A DNA stretch of 64,000 bases from Stutzerimonas stutzeri (GCF_000952685.1 NZ_JYHV01000029.1:186001-250000), one strand, 5' to 3'. Counted from the stretch's first letter, positions 16,893 to 28,043 are shown. Numbers and translations are program-made. The notes: generated from the letters alone by a model not told the origin.

Positions 16893-16959
16893 GAAGCTGA
16901 AGCCGGAAGCTGGAAGTGCAAGCCGAAGTCATCGCCTCGGCTTCCAGCTTCCAGCTTCC
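16893..16959. repeat. imperfect inverted GAAGCTGGAAG repeat between guaB and guaA
   Basis: A purine-rich arm built from gaagct/ggaag units (16893-16916) faces a complementary arm of cttccagctt units (16941-16959). The 12-mer ggaagctggaag at 16905-16916 has its exact complement twice in the second arm. It could form an RNA hairpin. A looser relative lies at 34203-34263. Confidence 0.6.
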
Positions 16960-16980
16960 AGCGCCTGTTAAAGCGACGGA

Positions 16981-18561
<1,581 letters not shown>

Positions 18562-18571
18562 TCACGCGTCG

Positions 18572-19132
18572 CTAGTAGGCGACTTCCACCAACGCCAACG
18601 GATACCCCAGCCGCTCAGTGAACTCCTCGATGAAGGAGCGGCGGAAGTACCGGCCTGGCCAGTTGTTGAAGATGAACCCCAGATCCGAGAAACCGCAGGG
18701 TTGGCTGAAGGGGAAGCCGTTGATGTCGTCCTCGTGCCCGCACTCCGGGCAGATGAAATTCTCCGTTTCGCCCGGCATCCACTCTTCTAGATGCTCCAGC
18801 AGCGCTTCGCCGATCTGCTTGCGACACTCCGGGCAGCGCGCTCGCCCTTCGAAGCCACGCTCGGGTGTATAGATGCAGCGATCGGTGATGATTTCCAGGC
18901 CGTTGCGCTCCCGTTCATAGGGCAGCAAGGCGGCGCCAGCCGGCTCCAGTACCTCGGCGGCGCGCGGACCGATGCCGTAGGCCAGGCGGCCCGGCGGCGC
19001 CGAACCGCACGCGGACAGGTGCGGGGCGATGATTCCGCGCTCCACCAGCCAACGCTGGATTACCCGTGCGCGCGACTGGGCGCCCGGGTAGCTGGAAATC
19101 TTCGGCACGATGATGAACTGCTGATCACTCAT
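18572..19132 (-). CDS. conserved protein with paired CPEC zinc-ribbon motifs, function unknown
   Basis: The 186-residue cytoplasmic protein has two cysteine knuckles, RCPECRKQ (about residue 98) and ICPECGHED (about residue 126). Together they should bind one zinc in a ribbon. The N-terminus MSDQQFIIVPKIS leads into a charged helical region, and the C-terminus FTERLGYPLALVEVAY is hydrophobic. There is no signal or membrane segment. I recall similar Pseudomonas proteins, sometimes mislabelled as sugar ABC-transporter ATPase; no Walker motif is present to support that. It stands alone between guaB and the divergent xseA. The zinc-binding call is from motif spacing only. Confidence 0.75.
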   Translation of the reverse strand: MSDQQFIIVPKISSYPGAQSRARVIQRWLVERGIIAPHLSACGSAPPGRLAYGIGPRAAEVLEPAGAALLPYERERNGLEIITDRCIYTPERGFEGRARCPECRKQIGEALLEHLEEWMPGETENFICPECGHEDDINGFPFSQPCGFSDLGFIFNNWPGRYFRRSFIEEFTERLGYPLALVEVAY

Positions 19133-19279
19133 GGACGCTACGTCTGAAGGAAAGCGCGCAGCTTAATCGGCCATCGCCGCAGGTCAAGCCGTAGCCATGG
19201 CGGTCCCGACATCTACGAACCTTGCAACAAGGTACCGGTACGGATGAAGCGCCCAGCGTCTTGCCGTATCATCGCCGCC

Positions 19280-20659
19280 ATGCTCAAAGACCCTTTTCAA
19301 CGCCTGAACCTCGACCGCGAAGTGCTGACTGTCAGCCAGCTCAACGGGCGCGCCCGGCTGCTGCTCGAAGACGTGTTCGCCCAAGTCTGGGTGGAGGGCG
19401 AGATTTCCAACCTGGCCAAGCCCGCCTCCGGCCACATCTATTTCACCCTGAAAGACAAGAGCGCCCAGGTCCGCTGCGCGCTGTTCCGGCAGAACGCGCT
19501 ACGTGTGCGGCAGGCCCTGCGCGACGGGCTGGCGGTGAAGGTGCGTGGGCGGGTGTCGTTGTTCGAAGGGCGTGGTGACTACCAGCTGATCCTCGACAAC
19601 GTCGAGCCTGCGGGCGATGGCTCGCTGCGCCTGGCGTTCGAAGCATTGAAAGACAAGCTCAGTGCCGAAGGCCTGTTCGACGCCGCCGGCAAGCGCGCCC
19701 TGCCCGCTCATCCACGGCGCATCGGCATTGTCAGCTCGCCCACCGGAGCGGTGATCCGCGACATCATTTCGGTGTTCCGCCGGCGGGCACCGCACGTGGC
19801 CCTGACCCTGGTGCCGACGCCGGTACAGGGCCGCGAAGCGACCGCGCAGATCGTCCGTGCGCTGGAGCTGGCCGATCGCGGAGACTTCGATGCGCTGATC
19901 CTGGCGCGTGGCGGTGGCTCGCTGGAAGATCTCTGGTGCTTTAACGAGGAAGTGGTTGCACGGGCCGTGGCGGCCTGCGTGACACCCATCGTCTGTGCCG
20001 TCGGGCATGAAACCGATGTTTCCATCGCCGACTTCGTGGCCGACGTCCGCGCGCCGACGCCCTCCGCCGCCGCCGAATTGCTGGCGCCGAGCAGCGAAGA
20101 CCTACGTCAGCGGCTGCAGAGTCTGCGTCAACGCCTGTTGCTGCGGATGCGTGATCGCCTGCATCGCAACAGCTCGCAACTGGAAGGTCTGACCCGACGC
20201 CTGCGCCATCCAGGCGAGCGCCTGCAACAACAGGCCCAGCGTATCGACGATTTAGAGCAGCGGCTTTTGCGCGGTATCGATCGACGGCTCTGCGCGGGCC
20301 AGGAACGCTTCGCGCGGCTGGAGACGCGCCTCGCTGCGCAGCATCCCGGACGAGCCCTGCATCTGTTGCGTCAGCGCCTTGAGCACCTGACCGGACGCAT
20401 GCCACGTGCCATGCAGGAAGCGTTGAAAAGTCGCCGACAGCATTTACAAGGGCTGGCCCAGACCCTGAATGTGGTGAGTCCGCTGGCGACCCTGTCCCGC
20501 GGTTACAGCATTCTGCTCGACGAACGAGGGCAGGCGATTCGTCGCGCCGACCAGACTCAACCCGGCCAGCGCCTGAAGGCTCGCCTGGGAGAAGGCGAAC
20601 TGGATGTTCGTGTCGAGGACAATCATCAGACGCCAGTGACGTTGTCGCTGCTGGACTAG
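19280..20659 (+). CDS. xseA: exodeoxyribonuclease VII large subunit
   Basis: Catalytic large subunit of the single-strand DNA exonuclease used in repair. It has 459 residues. An N-terminal OB fold covers residues 10-110 (VWVEGEISNLAKPASGHIYF). The nuclease domain has GIVSSPTGAVIRDI, ARGGGSLEDLW and GHETDVSIADFVAD. A long coiled helical region of residues 270-400 is rich in Arg, Gln and Leu. The C-terminus reads LSRGYSIL. The ATG at 19280 gives MLKDPFQRLNLD; an upstream in-frame ATG lacks homology. xseB, its partner, is not adjacent. Confidence 0.96.
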   Translation: MLKDPFQRLNLDREVLTVSQLNGRARLLLEDVFAQVWVEGEISNLAKPASGHIYFTLKDKSAQVRCALFRQNALRVRQALRDGLAVKVRGRVSLFEGRGDYQLILDNVEPAGDGSLRLAFEALKDKLSAEGLFDAAGKRALPAHPRRIGIVSSPTGAVIRDIISVFRRRAPHVALTLVPTPVQGREATAQIVRALELADRGDFDALILARGGGSLEDLWCFNEEVVARAVAACVTPIVCAVGHETDVSIADFVADVRAPTPSAAAELLAPSSEDLRQRLQSLRQRLLLRMRDRLHRNSSQLEGLTRRLRHPGERLQQQAQRIDDLEQRLLRGIDRRLCAGQERFARLETRLAAQHPGRALHLLRQRLEHLTGRMPRAMQEALKSRRQHLQGLAQTLNVVSPLATLSRGYSILLDERGQAIRRADQTQPGQRLKARLGEGELDVRVEDNHQTPVTLSLLD

Positions 20660-20695
20660 CGCACTGGCCGCAACCCGCTCATCACAGGAATCACC

Positions 20696-21514
20696 ATGCG
20701 TTTTGCCTTAGCCCTGCTGCTGTGTTTCGCCCTTCCCGTCCACGCCGAAGGTTTCCTGACCCGTCTGCTGAACAAGCCGGTGCCGGGCGGCGTGGCGGTG
20801 ATCGGCCTGGGGGATGGCACCGAGGCGCCCAACGTGCGTTATGAAGGTAAACCGGTCCTGGTGGTACGCGAAGAAGGCCAACGCTGGATCGCCATCGTCG
20901 GGCTCCCGCTGACGGTAAAGCCCGGCCAGCAGCAGCTGGAAGTGAACGGCACCGCACGAACCTTCTCTGTCGGCGCTCGCGAATACCGCGCGCAGCACAT
21001 CACGCTGAAAAACAAGCGTCAGGTCAATCCCAACCCCGCCGATCTCGAACGCATCCAGCGCGAGCTGGACGAACAGACCCAGGCCTACCAGCAGTTCAGC
21101 GCCCGACAGCCGAGCAACCTGTTGTTCGACAAGCCGGTCGACGGCGCCCTCTCGTCGCCGTTCGGGCTGCGTCGCTTCTTCAACGGTGAGGAGCGCAACC
21201 CGCATTCCGGCCTGGATTTCGCTGTCCCGGCCGGCACCCCGATCAAGTCACCTGCCGCTGGCAAGGTGATCCTCACGGGCAACTATTTCTTCAACGGCAA
21301 CACGGTGTTCGTTGACCACGGCCAGGGCCTAATCAGCATGTTCTGCCACCTGTCGAAGATCGACGTAAAGGTCGGCGACGAACTGGCCCGCGGCGCGGTG
21401 CTGGGCAAGGTTGGCTCCACCGGCCGGGCCACGGGGCCGCATCTGCACTGGAACGTCAGCCTCAACGATGCGCGGATCGACCCATCGATTTTCATCGGTG
21501 CATTCAAACTCTGA
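20696..21514 (+). CDS. M23 family metallopeptidase, periplasmic
   Basis: Predicted zinc endopeptidase or regulator acting on peptidoglycan cross-links. It has 272 residues with a signal peptide (MRFALALLLCFALPVHA). The N-terminal half is beta-rich. The LytM/M23 domain starts near residue 145 with SSPFGLRRFF. Zinc and catalytic residues are seen in HSGLDFA (His and Asp) and GPHLHWNV (His-x-His), so it should be active rather than a degenerate EnvC/NlpD type. It lies 36 bp after xseA and 22 bp before the isochorismatase-like gene. Confidence 0.9.
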   Translation: MRFALALLLCFALPVHAEGFLTRLLNKPVPGGVAVIGLGDGTEAPNVRYEGKPVLVVREEGQRWIAIVGLPLTVKPGQQQLEVNGTARTFSVGAREYRAQHITLKNKRQVNPNPADLERIQRELDEQTQAYQQFSARQPSNLLFDKPVDGALSSPFGLRRFFNGEERNPHSGLDFAVPAGTPIKSPAAGKVILTGNYFFNGNTVFVDHGQGLISMFCHLSKIDVKVGDELARGAVLGKVGSTGRATGPHLHWNVSLNDARIDPSIFIGAFKL

Positions 21515-21536
21515 ATCCACTTTCAAGGACAACGAC

Positions 21537-22079
21537 ATGCTTATCCATGCGCAGGACTCCACGCTGCTCGTCATCGATATCCAGGAACGGCTGTTTCCCA
21601 TCATCGAAGACAACACGGCGCTGGCCGAGCACAGCACCTGGCTGATCCAGATCGCCCAACGCGTCGGGGTGCCGGTCCTGCTCACCGAGCAATACAGCAA
21701 GGGCCTGGGGCCGACCATCGCGGCGCTACGAGACGGCATCGACGCGGACTCGATCATCGAAAAACTGCACTTCTCCGCAGCGCGCGACGGTGAGCTGTTC
21801 AAACGCCCAGGAGGCGAACGCCGGCAGTTCATCGTGTGTGGTGCTGAGACGCACATCTGCGTCCTGCAGACGGTGCTCGACCTGCTCGCGCGCGGCCATC
21901 AGGTGTTCGTGGTGGAGGAAGCTGTCGGCTCACGCCGCGCCCGCGATAAGGCCCTGGGGCTGGCGCGGATGCAACAGGCTGGCGCCAGCATCGTTTCGCG
22001 GGAGATGGTCGCCTTCGAGTGGATGGAGCAGGCCGGCACCGACATCTTTCGCAGCATCAGCCGCGAATTCATCCGCTAA
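21537..22079 (+). CDS. isochorismatase-fold (cysteine) hydrolase
   Basis: Cytoplasmic hydrolase of 180 residues. The catalytic triad of the family is visible: Asp14 (LVIDIQER), Lys76 (IIEKLHFS) and Cys108 (CGAETHICV), with the conserved cis-peptide region before the cysteine. The overall layout is closer to YcaC-like hydrolases of unknown substrate than to EntB. The start at 21537 (MLIHAQDSTL) follows AAGGA; the frame upstream overlaps the peptidase gene and has no similarity. Co-orientation with xseA, the peptidase and the mechanosensitive channel looks like simple clustering. Confidence 0.88.
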   Translation: MLIHAQDSTLLVIDIQERLFPIIEDNTALAEHSTWLIQIAQRVGVPVLLTEQYSKGLGPTIAALRDGIDADSIIEKLHFSAARDGELFKRPGGERRQFIVCGAETHICVLQTVLDLLARGHQVFVVEEAVGSRRARDKALGLARMQQAGASIVSREMVAFEWMEQAGTDIFRSISREFIR

Positions 22080-22141
22080 GCAAAGACCCCGCAAGGGCAA
22101 CGCTGCGACAGTCACATTCGATCGGACGGAGAAATGATCCC

Positions 22142-23446
22142 ATGCAGGAAGACCTGAACGTCTGGCTGGAATGGCTGAGCGAGCATGCCGAGTTGCAGAC
22201 CCTAGTAGCCAGCAGTGCGCTGATATTCGCAGCCTGGCTCGCCAACTGGGTAGTCAAGAGGATTCTGGTGCGCGGTCTGTACAAAGTACTGCGCCGCGCT
22301 CGCGAAACCGAACTGCAGGACTTCGGCATCATCCGCCGTTTATCGAATATCGTACCGGCGCTGGTACTGTCGATCGGCGTAAACACCGTACCGGGCCTGC
22401 CGGAAGCCGTCGTCACGGTGGTACGCAATGTCTGCGGTGGTTTCATCGTGCTGACCATCGCACTCGCCATGGGCGCGCTGCTGGACATCATCAACCTGCT
22501 CTACCAGCGGCGCGCCGATGCGCATGTCCATCCGATCAAGGGCTACCTGCAGGTGGTCAAGATCATCCTCTACGCCGTCGCCACCATCCTCATCATCGCC
22601 ACGCTGATCGACCGCTCACCGCTGATCCTGCTGTCCGGACTCGGCGCGATGGCAGCGGTGTTGATGTTGATCTTTCAGGACACCATCCTCTCGCTGGTGG
22701 CCAGCGTACAGATCTCGTCGAACGACATCATTCGGGTCGGCGACTGGGTCGAGATGCCGCAACTCAACGCCGACGGCGAGGTCGTCGACATAGCCCTGCA
22801 CACGGTGAAGGTGCAGAACTGGGATAAAACCATCACCAACATCCCGACCAAGCGCTTCATCAGCGATTCGTTCAAGAACTGGCGGGGCATGCAGCAAAGT
22901 GGCGGTCGAAGGATCATGCGCAGCCTTTACCTGGATCAGCAGAGCGTGCATTTTCTCGACCCCGAAGAATGCAAGCACCTGCACCGCTTCAACCTGCTGG
23001 ATGACTACCTGACCGACAAGCGTCGCGAAATCGACGAGTGGAATGCCAAGCTCGAGAAACGCGGCAAGGAGCCGGTCAATACCCGACGCATCACCAACAT
23101 CGGCAGCTTCCGGGCCTACGTGGAGCGCTACTTGCGCAATCACGGCGGGATTCACCAGGGCATGACCCTGATGGTGCGTCAGCTCAGCCCGACGGCGGAC
23201 GGTCTGCCAATGCAGATCTACTGCTTCACCAACACGGTGCAGTGGGTCAGATACGAAAGCATCCAGTCGGATATTTTCGACCACCTGCTGGCCATCCTCC
23301 CCGAGTTCGGCTTACGTGTGTTTCAGCACCCGAGCGGCGCCGATATGCGTGAGGGCTACGGCTCGGTCAGCCAGTTGCTCAGCCGATCGCGGCCCGAACA
23401 GCACCAGCCCGACAAACGCGGCGAAGGCCAGCGGCTGGAAGATTGA
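22142..23446 (+). CDS. mechanosensitive ion channel of the MscS family (YbdG-like)
   Basis: Inner-membrane channel of 434 residues that should open on membrane tension during osmotic downshock. There are about five hydrophobic helices in residues 18-190, a pore-lining helix around residues 155-190 (LLSGLGAMAAVLMLIFQDTI), and the cytoplasmic beta domain with VGDWVEM and TITNIPTKRF. The family resemblance is to YbdG, which carries a longer cytoplasmic domain than MscS. The start at 22142 gives MQEDLNVWLEW. An in-frame upstream extension overlaps the hydrolase gene and is spurious. It converges on oprC. Confidence 0.88.
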   Translation: MQEDLNVWLEWLSEHAELQTLVASSALIFAAWLANWVVKRILVRGLYKVLRRARETELQDFGIIRRLSNIVPALVLSIGVNTVPGLPEAVVTVVRNVCGGFIVLTIALAMGALLDIINLLYQRRADAHVHPIKGYLQVVKIILYAVATILIIATLIDRSPLILLSGLGAMAAVLMLIFQDTILSLVASVQISSNDIIRVGDWVEMPQLNADGEVVDIALHTVKVQNWDKTITNIPTKRFISDSFKNWRGMQQSGGRRIMRSLYLDQQSVHFLDPEECKHLHRFNLLDDYLTDKRREIDEWNAKLEKRGKEPVNTRRITNIGSFRAYVERYLRNHGGIHQGMTLMVRQLSPTADGLPMQIYCFTNTVQWVRYESIQSDIFDHLLAILPEFGLRVFQHPSGADMREGYGSVSQLLSRSRPEQHQPDKRGEGQRLED

Positions 23447-23452
23447 GGGAAT

Positions 23453-23480
23453 CGGGAGAGCCGTGCCGCAGGCCCTCCCG
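23453..23480. terminator. possible shared hairpin between convergent genes
   Basis: cgggag (23453-23458) can pair with ctcccg (23475-23480) between the channel and oprC stop codons. There is no T run in either direction, so it is only a weak candidate for ending both transcripts. Confidence 0.35.
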
Positions 23481-23493
23481 AGCTCCGACAGCA

Positions 23494-25626
23494 TCAGAAG
23501 CTCATGTCCACCCGTGCCCAGTAGATTCGACCGGGTTCGTTGATACGAGTATCCGCGGCATAGCCGAAGCCGGCGCTTCCCGCCTGGTTAAGGTGCTCGC
23601 TGTACGTCTTGTCGAGCAGGTTGTCGATGCCGGCACTGAGCTTGTAATGCATATTCACGCGATAGGCGCCGTTGAGCGAGAACACGCCGAACCCGGCGCT
23701 ATCGCCAAAATCCTTGCTGGTGACGTTGCCCTGCCCTTCTGCGATCCGGGTCTGCTTGGCCACCAGGCGCCACATGCCCGCCGCACTCCAGTCGCCCTGC
23801 TCATAAGTCAGCCCCAGTCGCCCTTCCAGGGGCGGAATCTGCGGCATGGGGCGATCGTCCGAACGATTCTTGCCCCAGGCATAAGCCAGGCTGGCATCGG
23901 TCTTCCAGTTCGGTGTCAGCCGGTAGCTGGCGCCAAGCTCACCGCCCATGATGCGCGCGTCGATGTTATCAACCGAGGTGCTGGTCATCATGCCCATCGG
24001 CACATAGTTGAACAGGATGTAGTCGCGCACCTGCCCGACGTACCCCGACGCCCACACAGCCAACGGCCCCTGCTCGTACTGAATGCCGACATCCAGCTGA
24101 GTGGTTTTTTCCGGCTTGACCGTTTCGAATGCCTGGATACTGCCAACGGGCCCGGTGCTGGCGGAAAACAGCTCCCAGTAATCGGGGAAGCGCTGAGCAT
24201 GACCGAGTCCTATGTAGGCGGTGGCGGGGATATCGTTCAGGTCATGTTCATAGCGCAGGAACGCACTGGGCAAGGTATCGCTGCGCTCGTGATCGGCGGT
24301 CGGGTTCACCCAACTACCACCCATGGTCGTGGCAAACCGCTGCCGATAATCCTTGGCAGAGGCTCGGTCGAGACGTGCACCAGCGATTACCCGGTCATCC
24401 ATGGCCGCATTCCAGGTCAACTCCGCGAAAGTCCCGTAGTTGTGGAAATCGGCGTCCTTGCTCCAGTTCGCCCGTTCATGACGGGTGTAGCCGGTCATCA
24501 TGCTGAATGCCGAGGAGCGTTTGCGATGTTCATTGGTCTGGGCGTCAACCCCCGCGACCAATTCGTAGGCGTCCCATACCCAGGTGCCGGCCACTCGGCC
24601 GCCCAGCGTTCGACGATCGACATTGCTCGCCATGGGGTTGCCCATCATGCCGGTGCCTGACGGCCTACGCAGGCTGAAATTGTCCATTACATGGTCGGCA
24701 TAGTTGTAGTAGAGGCGCGCCTCGATCTTTTGTAGCACCTGGCCCAGATTCTCGCGCTCGAAACGCAGCCCCAGGCTCTCCCGCTCGAATTGGCTACCGT
24801 CCATTCCGCGTCCCGCATAAGCGGCTTCGCCGTCACCGATGCCGGCAGTCAGCTCCAGCAGCGTGTCGGCATCGGGCGTCCAGCCGATCACCAGGTCGCT
24901 GCTCCACTTATCCCACTGCGAATGGACCCGGTCACCATTGCCGTCGCTGTAATCATCGGAATCCGAGCGGTTCGCCAGGAGTCGGACATAGCCCTGATCG
25001 TTGCCGGCCGCCGCATCGACGCTGCGATCGAAACGACCATCGGATCCGATCAGCAGGCTTGCATCGACGCGACCGCCGAGTTCGCTGAAGCGTTCAGGGT
25101 CACGTTCGAAGAGAATGGTTGCAGCGGAACCACCCGGCCCCCACAACACGGTTTGCGGTCCCTTGATCACGGTGAGCCGGTCATAGCTCTGCGGGGTGAT
25201 GTAGGAACTGGGGGAATCCATGCGACTCGGGCATGCACCGAGCATCACCCCACCGTTGGTGAGCATGTTCAGTCTGGAACCGAACATGCCGCGAAACACC
25301 GGATCGCTGTTGGAACCGCCGCCGCGCACCGCGGAGAACCCTGGAATCGTCTGCAGGTAATCGCCTGCATCGCTCGCCGGCACGGGCTGACGAGGAATTT
25401 TCGGATCCGTAACCACGGTCAGCGGTGATTGTTGCGCCACACCAGTGATGACCATCGGCGTGAGTTCGATCGATTGATGTTGATGTGCTTCGGTTGCCAT
25501 GGCATTGCTGGCAAGACTACCTAGCAGGGCCAGGTGAGCCAGTCGCCAATGCAGACGCGACGGCTGCAGGGCAAAGGTGGCGGACAGGCGCGGACGCGCC
25601 GAGCAGACAAGCGTGTTCTTGGACAT
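23494..25626 (-). CDS. oprC: TonB-dependent copper receptor
   Basis: Outer-membrane TonB-dependent receptor for copper, matching OprC of P. aeruginosa. It has 710 residues with a signal sequence that ends around ASNAMA, a plug domain (residues 60-190) and a 22-strand barrel ending in VDMSF. The plug contains the cysteine-methionine motif ACPSRMDSP, known in OprC as the copper site, and the VLWGPGGSAATI segment. Methionine-rich loops (PMGMMTS, GTGMMGNPMAS) could add copper contacts. The start at 25626 is chosen for its signal peptide; the frame stays open to 25851. A DUF2946 gene lies 53 bp upstream on the same strand. Confidence 0.93.
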   Translation of the reverse strand: MSKNTLVCSARPRLSATFALQPSRLHWRLAHLALLGSLASNAMATEAHQHQSIELTPMVITGVAQQSPLTVVTDPKIPRQPVPASDAGDYLQTIPGFSAVRGGGSNSDPVFRGMFGSRLNMLTNGGVMLGACPSRMDSPSSYITPQSYDRLTVIKGPQTVLWGPGGSAATILFERDPERFSELGGRVDASLLIGSDGRFDRSVDAAAGNDQGYVRLLANRSDSDDYSDGNGDRVHSQWDKWSSDLVIGWTPDADTLLELTAGIGDGEAAYAGRGMDGSQFERESLGLRFERENLGQVLQKIEARLYYNYADHVMDNFSLRRPSGTGMMGNPMASNVDRRTLGGRVAGTWVWDAYELVAGVDAQTNEHRKRSSAFSMMTGYTRHERANWSKDADFHNYGTFAELTWNAAMDDRVIAGARLDRASAKDYRQRFATTMGGSWVNPTADHERSDTLPSAFLRYEHDLNDIPATAYIGLGHAQRFPDYWELFSASTGPVGSIQAFETVKPEKTTQLDVGIQYEQGPLAVWASGYVGQVRDYILFNYVPMGMMTSTSVDNIDARIMGGELGASYRLTPNWKTDASLAYAWGKNRSDDRPMPQIPPLEGRLGLTYEQGDWSAAGMWRLVAKQTRIAEGQGNVTSKDFGDSAGFGVFSLNGAYRVNMHYKLSAGIDNLLDKTYSEHLNQAGSAGFGYAADTRINEPGRIYWARVDMSF

Positions 25627-25679
25627 ACAGAGATTTCCACATCTGGATATTCGGACGCCGCGCACTGGCGGCTCGGAGA

Positions 25680-26063
25680 TCAGCTGTGGACGGCGGGCGG
25701 TGCACGCGGATAGCCGGCGCCACCACGCGGCGCGGGCGGCAGCGGCCGTTGTGGACGCAGCCGGGCGTATGACGGCGCGTAGTAGGGCATCGCCATCTGG
25801 ACGGTGAGCACCAACGCCGGGCTCAAGGTCAGCAACTCGCAGTAGCCGCACAGATCGAGCGCCGACAACCAGGCCGGCTCAGCGGCATTGGCCCGCTGGG
25901 GTTGGTGCCCGGCTTGAGCGTGCGCGTGATGGGAAGATTGGGCGATAGGTGCGGCAATCGACGACGTCAGTCGCGAAGCCGAATAAAGCGGACCGACATG
26001 AATCATCAGCATGGCGAAAAGGCCAAGCCATAAACCCGATGTGAGGTGCGCTTTACGAATCAC
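25680..26063 (-). CDS. DUF2946 family protein, copper-linked
   Basis: The 127-residue product starts at a GTG placed 6 bases after AAGGATT. It has an N-terminal hydrophobic segment (residues 8-30). A His-rich stretch ([12 protein letters not shown]) suggests metal contact. The conserved [12 protein letters not shown] block carries the two cysteines typical of DUF2946 proteins, and a Pro/Arg-rich tail follows. Such proteins are commonly encoded beside copper receptors and metallochaperones. It is the first gene of a likely two-gene unit with oprC. A role in periplasmic copper handling is inference. The frame extends to 26180, but that stretch has no family likeness. Confidence 0.78.
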   Translation of the reverse strand: MIRKAHLTSGLWLGLFAMLMIHVGPLYSASRLTSSIAAPIAQSSHHAHAQAGHQPQRANAAEPAWLSALDLCGYCELLTLSPALVLTVQMAMPYYAPSYARLRPQRPLPPAPRGGAGYPRAPPAVHS

Positions 26064-26366
26064 GGAAATCCTTGCATGCGGGCATCCGCCCTGTCCGTTC
26101 AATCGGGGCGAATGATGGCACGGCTCGCCACCCCCGTTGAGTGCGACCCGGAGCCGCAACCTCTTAGCAATCCAATGCATGCTTCTGCGGCGCTAAAAGA
26201 ACCAAATATCCGTTTATCGAACTTTTTTGAAATAAAACATCAATTTTATGCAAGCTGTTGCAATGAACCGTCGCCACCTACTAAATTCGAACCATCAACC
26301 CGTATCGATCCGCTCTGTCTTGCTCTTCGACGTACCACGCCCGGAGAGCCGCTCAAGGAAAACGCC
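26064..26366. other. divergent promoter region between DUF2946/oprC and leuA
   Basis: This 303-bp region has no gene. It holds the ribosome sites of both flanking genes and an AT-rich patch (about 26205-26255), unusual for this GC-rich window. I looked for a CueR-type operator for the copper genes and saw none that I could defend. Confidence 0.55.
26258..26286 (+). promoter_or_regulatory. candidate sigma-70 promoter of leuA
   Basis: TTGCAA (26258-26263) and CTAAAT (26281-26286) are spaced by exactly 17 bases, just after an AT-rich tract that could act as an UP element. The leuA start lies 81 bp downstream. The match to consensus is moderate. Confidence 0.4.
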
Positions 26367-28037
26367 ATGACCATGCTCAAAGATCCCTCGAAAAAATATC
26401 GGGCTTTTCCGGTCATCAACCTGCCCGACCGCACCTGGCCATCGCAAACTATCACCCGCGCACCGATCTGGCTGAGCTCCGATCTGCGCGACGGCAACCA
26501 GTCGTTGATCGAACCGATGGACGCCGGCAAGAAGATGCGCTTCTTCAAGACCCTGGTGCAGGTTGGCGTAAAGGAAATCGAGGTGGGCTTCCCCTCCGCA
26601 TCGCAGACCGACTTCGACTTCGTTCGTGAACTGATCGAAGGTGGCCACATTCCGGACGACGTGACCATCCAGGTGCTCACTCAGGCCCGCGAAGATCTGA
26701 TCACCCGCACCTTCGAGTCGCTCAAGGGCGCCAGGCGAGCCATCGTCCATTACTACAACGCCACCGCGCCGAGCTTCCGCCGCATCGTCTTCAACCAGGA
26801 CAAAGCCGGCGTGGTGGGAATCGCGGTCAACGCCGCGCAGGTCGTCAAACGTCTGGCCGACGCCGCGCCGGAGACGGATTGGCGTTTCGAGTACTCACCG
26901 GAAGTCTTCAGCTCCACCGAGACCGATTTCGCTGTCGAGGTATGCAACGCGGTTATCGAAGTCTTCCAACCGACGCCGGCGAAGAAACTGATCCTCAACC
27001 TGCCGGCCACCATCGAAGCGGCTACCCCGAACATCTACGCCGACCAGATCGAATACTTCGGTCGCCAGATCAACAAGCGCGACAGCGTGCTGATCAGCCT
27101 GCATACCCACAACGATCGCGGCACCGGTGTGGCTGCCACCGAGCTGGGCCTGATGGCCGGCGCCGATCGCGTCGAGGGCTGCCTGTTTGGCAACGGTGAG
27201 CGCACCGGCAACGTCGATCTGGTGACCGTGGCGCTGAACATGTATAGCCAGGGCGTCGACCCACAGCTGGACTTCTCGGATATCGACGCGGTGCGCAAGG
27301 TCGTCGAGGAATGCAACCAGCTGCCGGTGCACCCACGGCATCCCTATGTGGGCGATCTGGTCCATACCGCCTTCTCCGGTTCGCACCAGGACGCGATCCG
27401 CAAAGGTTTCAGTCAGCAGGACCCTGATGGCGTCTGGGAGGTACCCTATCTGCCGATCGACCCGGCCGACATCGGCCGTAGCTACGAGGCGGTCATCCGC
27501 GTCAACAGCCAGTCTGGCAAGGGCGGCATCGCCTATCTGCTGGAGCAGGAATACGGCATCAGCCTGCCACGGCGCATGCAGATCGAATTCAGCCAGGTGG
27601 TGCAGAAGGAAACCGATCGCCTCGGTCTGGAAATGAGTGCCAAGCAAATCTATGCACTGCTCGAGGCCGAGTATCTGCACGCCAGCACGCCCTACATGCT
27701 CAAGAGCCATCGTCTGCAGGAAGAGAACGGCACCAGCGCGGTGGATGTGGAAGTGGCCAGCGACGGCGAAGTCATGCATTGGCGTGGCATCGGCAAGGGC
27801 CCGCTGGAAGCCTTGGTCGCCGGGTTGCCGGTCAAGTTGGAGATCATGGATTACCACGAGCACTCGATCGGCGCCGGCAGCAACGCCAGGGCTGCGGCTT
27901 ACATTGAAGTGCGCCTGGACGGTGAACGCTCGCTGCACGGTATCGGCATCGACGAAAACATCACCACCGCCAGCATCCGCGCGCTGTTCAGCGCATTGAA
28001 CCGTGCACTGCGCGAAGCGACGTCCAAAGCCGCCTGA
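26367..28037 (+). CDS. leuA: 2-isopropylmalate synthase
   Basis: First committed enzyme of leucine synthesis, condensing acetyl-CoA with 2-oxoisovalerate. It has 556 residues, the length of the second LeuA class found in Pseudomonas and Corynebacterium. The TIM-barrel domain has [15 protein letters not shown], the metal motif [10 protein letters not shown], and the glycine loop [13 protein letters not shown]. The C-terminal regulatory domain (about residues 430-556) should bind leucine for feedback control. The start at 26367 reads MTMLKDPS after AAGGAAA; the open frame upstream is not coding. A strong hairpin follows. Confidence 0.97.
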   Translation: MTMLKDPSKKYRAFPVINLPDRTWPSQTITRAPIWLSSDLRDGNQSLIEPMDAGKKMRFFKTLVQVGVKEIEVGFPSASQTDFDFVRELIEGGHIPDDVTIQVLTQAREDLITRTFESLKGARRAIVHYYNATAPSFRRIVFNQDKAGVVGIAVNAAQVVKRLADAAPETDWRFEYSPEVFSSTETDFAVEVCNAVIEVFQPTPAKKLILNLPATIEAATPNIYADQIEYFGRQINKRDSVLISLHTHNDRGTGVAATELGLMAGADRVEGCLFGNGERTGNVDLVTVALNMYSQGVDPQLDFSDIDAVRKVVEECNQLPVHPRHPYVGDLVHTAFSGSHQDAIRKGFSQQDPDGVWEVPYLPIDPADIGRSYEAVIRVNSQSGKGGIAYLLEQEYGISLPRRMQIEFSQVVQKETDRLGLEMSAKQIYALLEAEYLHASTPYMLKSHRLQEENGTSAVDVEVASDGEVMHWRGIGKGPLEALVAGLPVKLEIMDYHEHSIGAGSNARAAAYIEVRLDGERSLHGIGIDENITTASIRALFSALNRALREATSKAA

Positions 28038-28043
28038 GGTTGG

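Noticed and set aside
15406-16971. 521-codon plus-strand open frame opposite guaA, and a 531-codon one opposite guaB (17026-18621)
   Set aside because: Both mirror highly conserved purine enzymes in the antisense direction. The translations are rich in His, Val and Asp with no family pattern.
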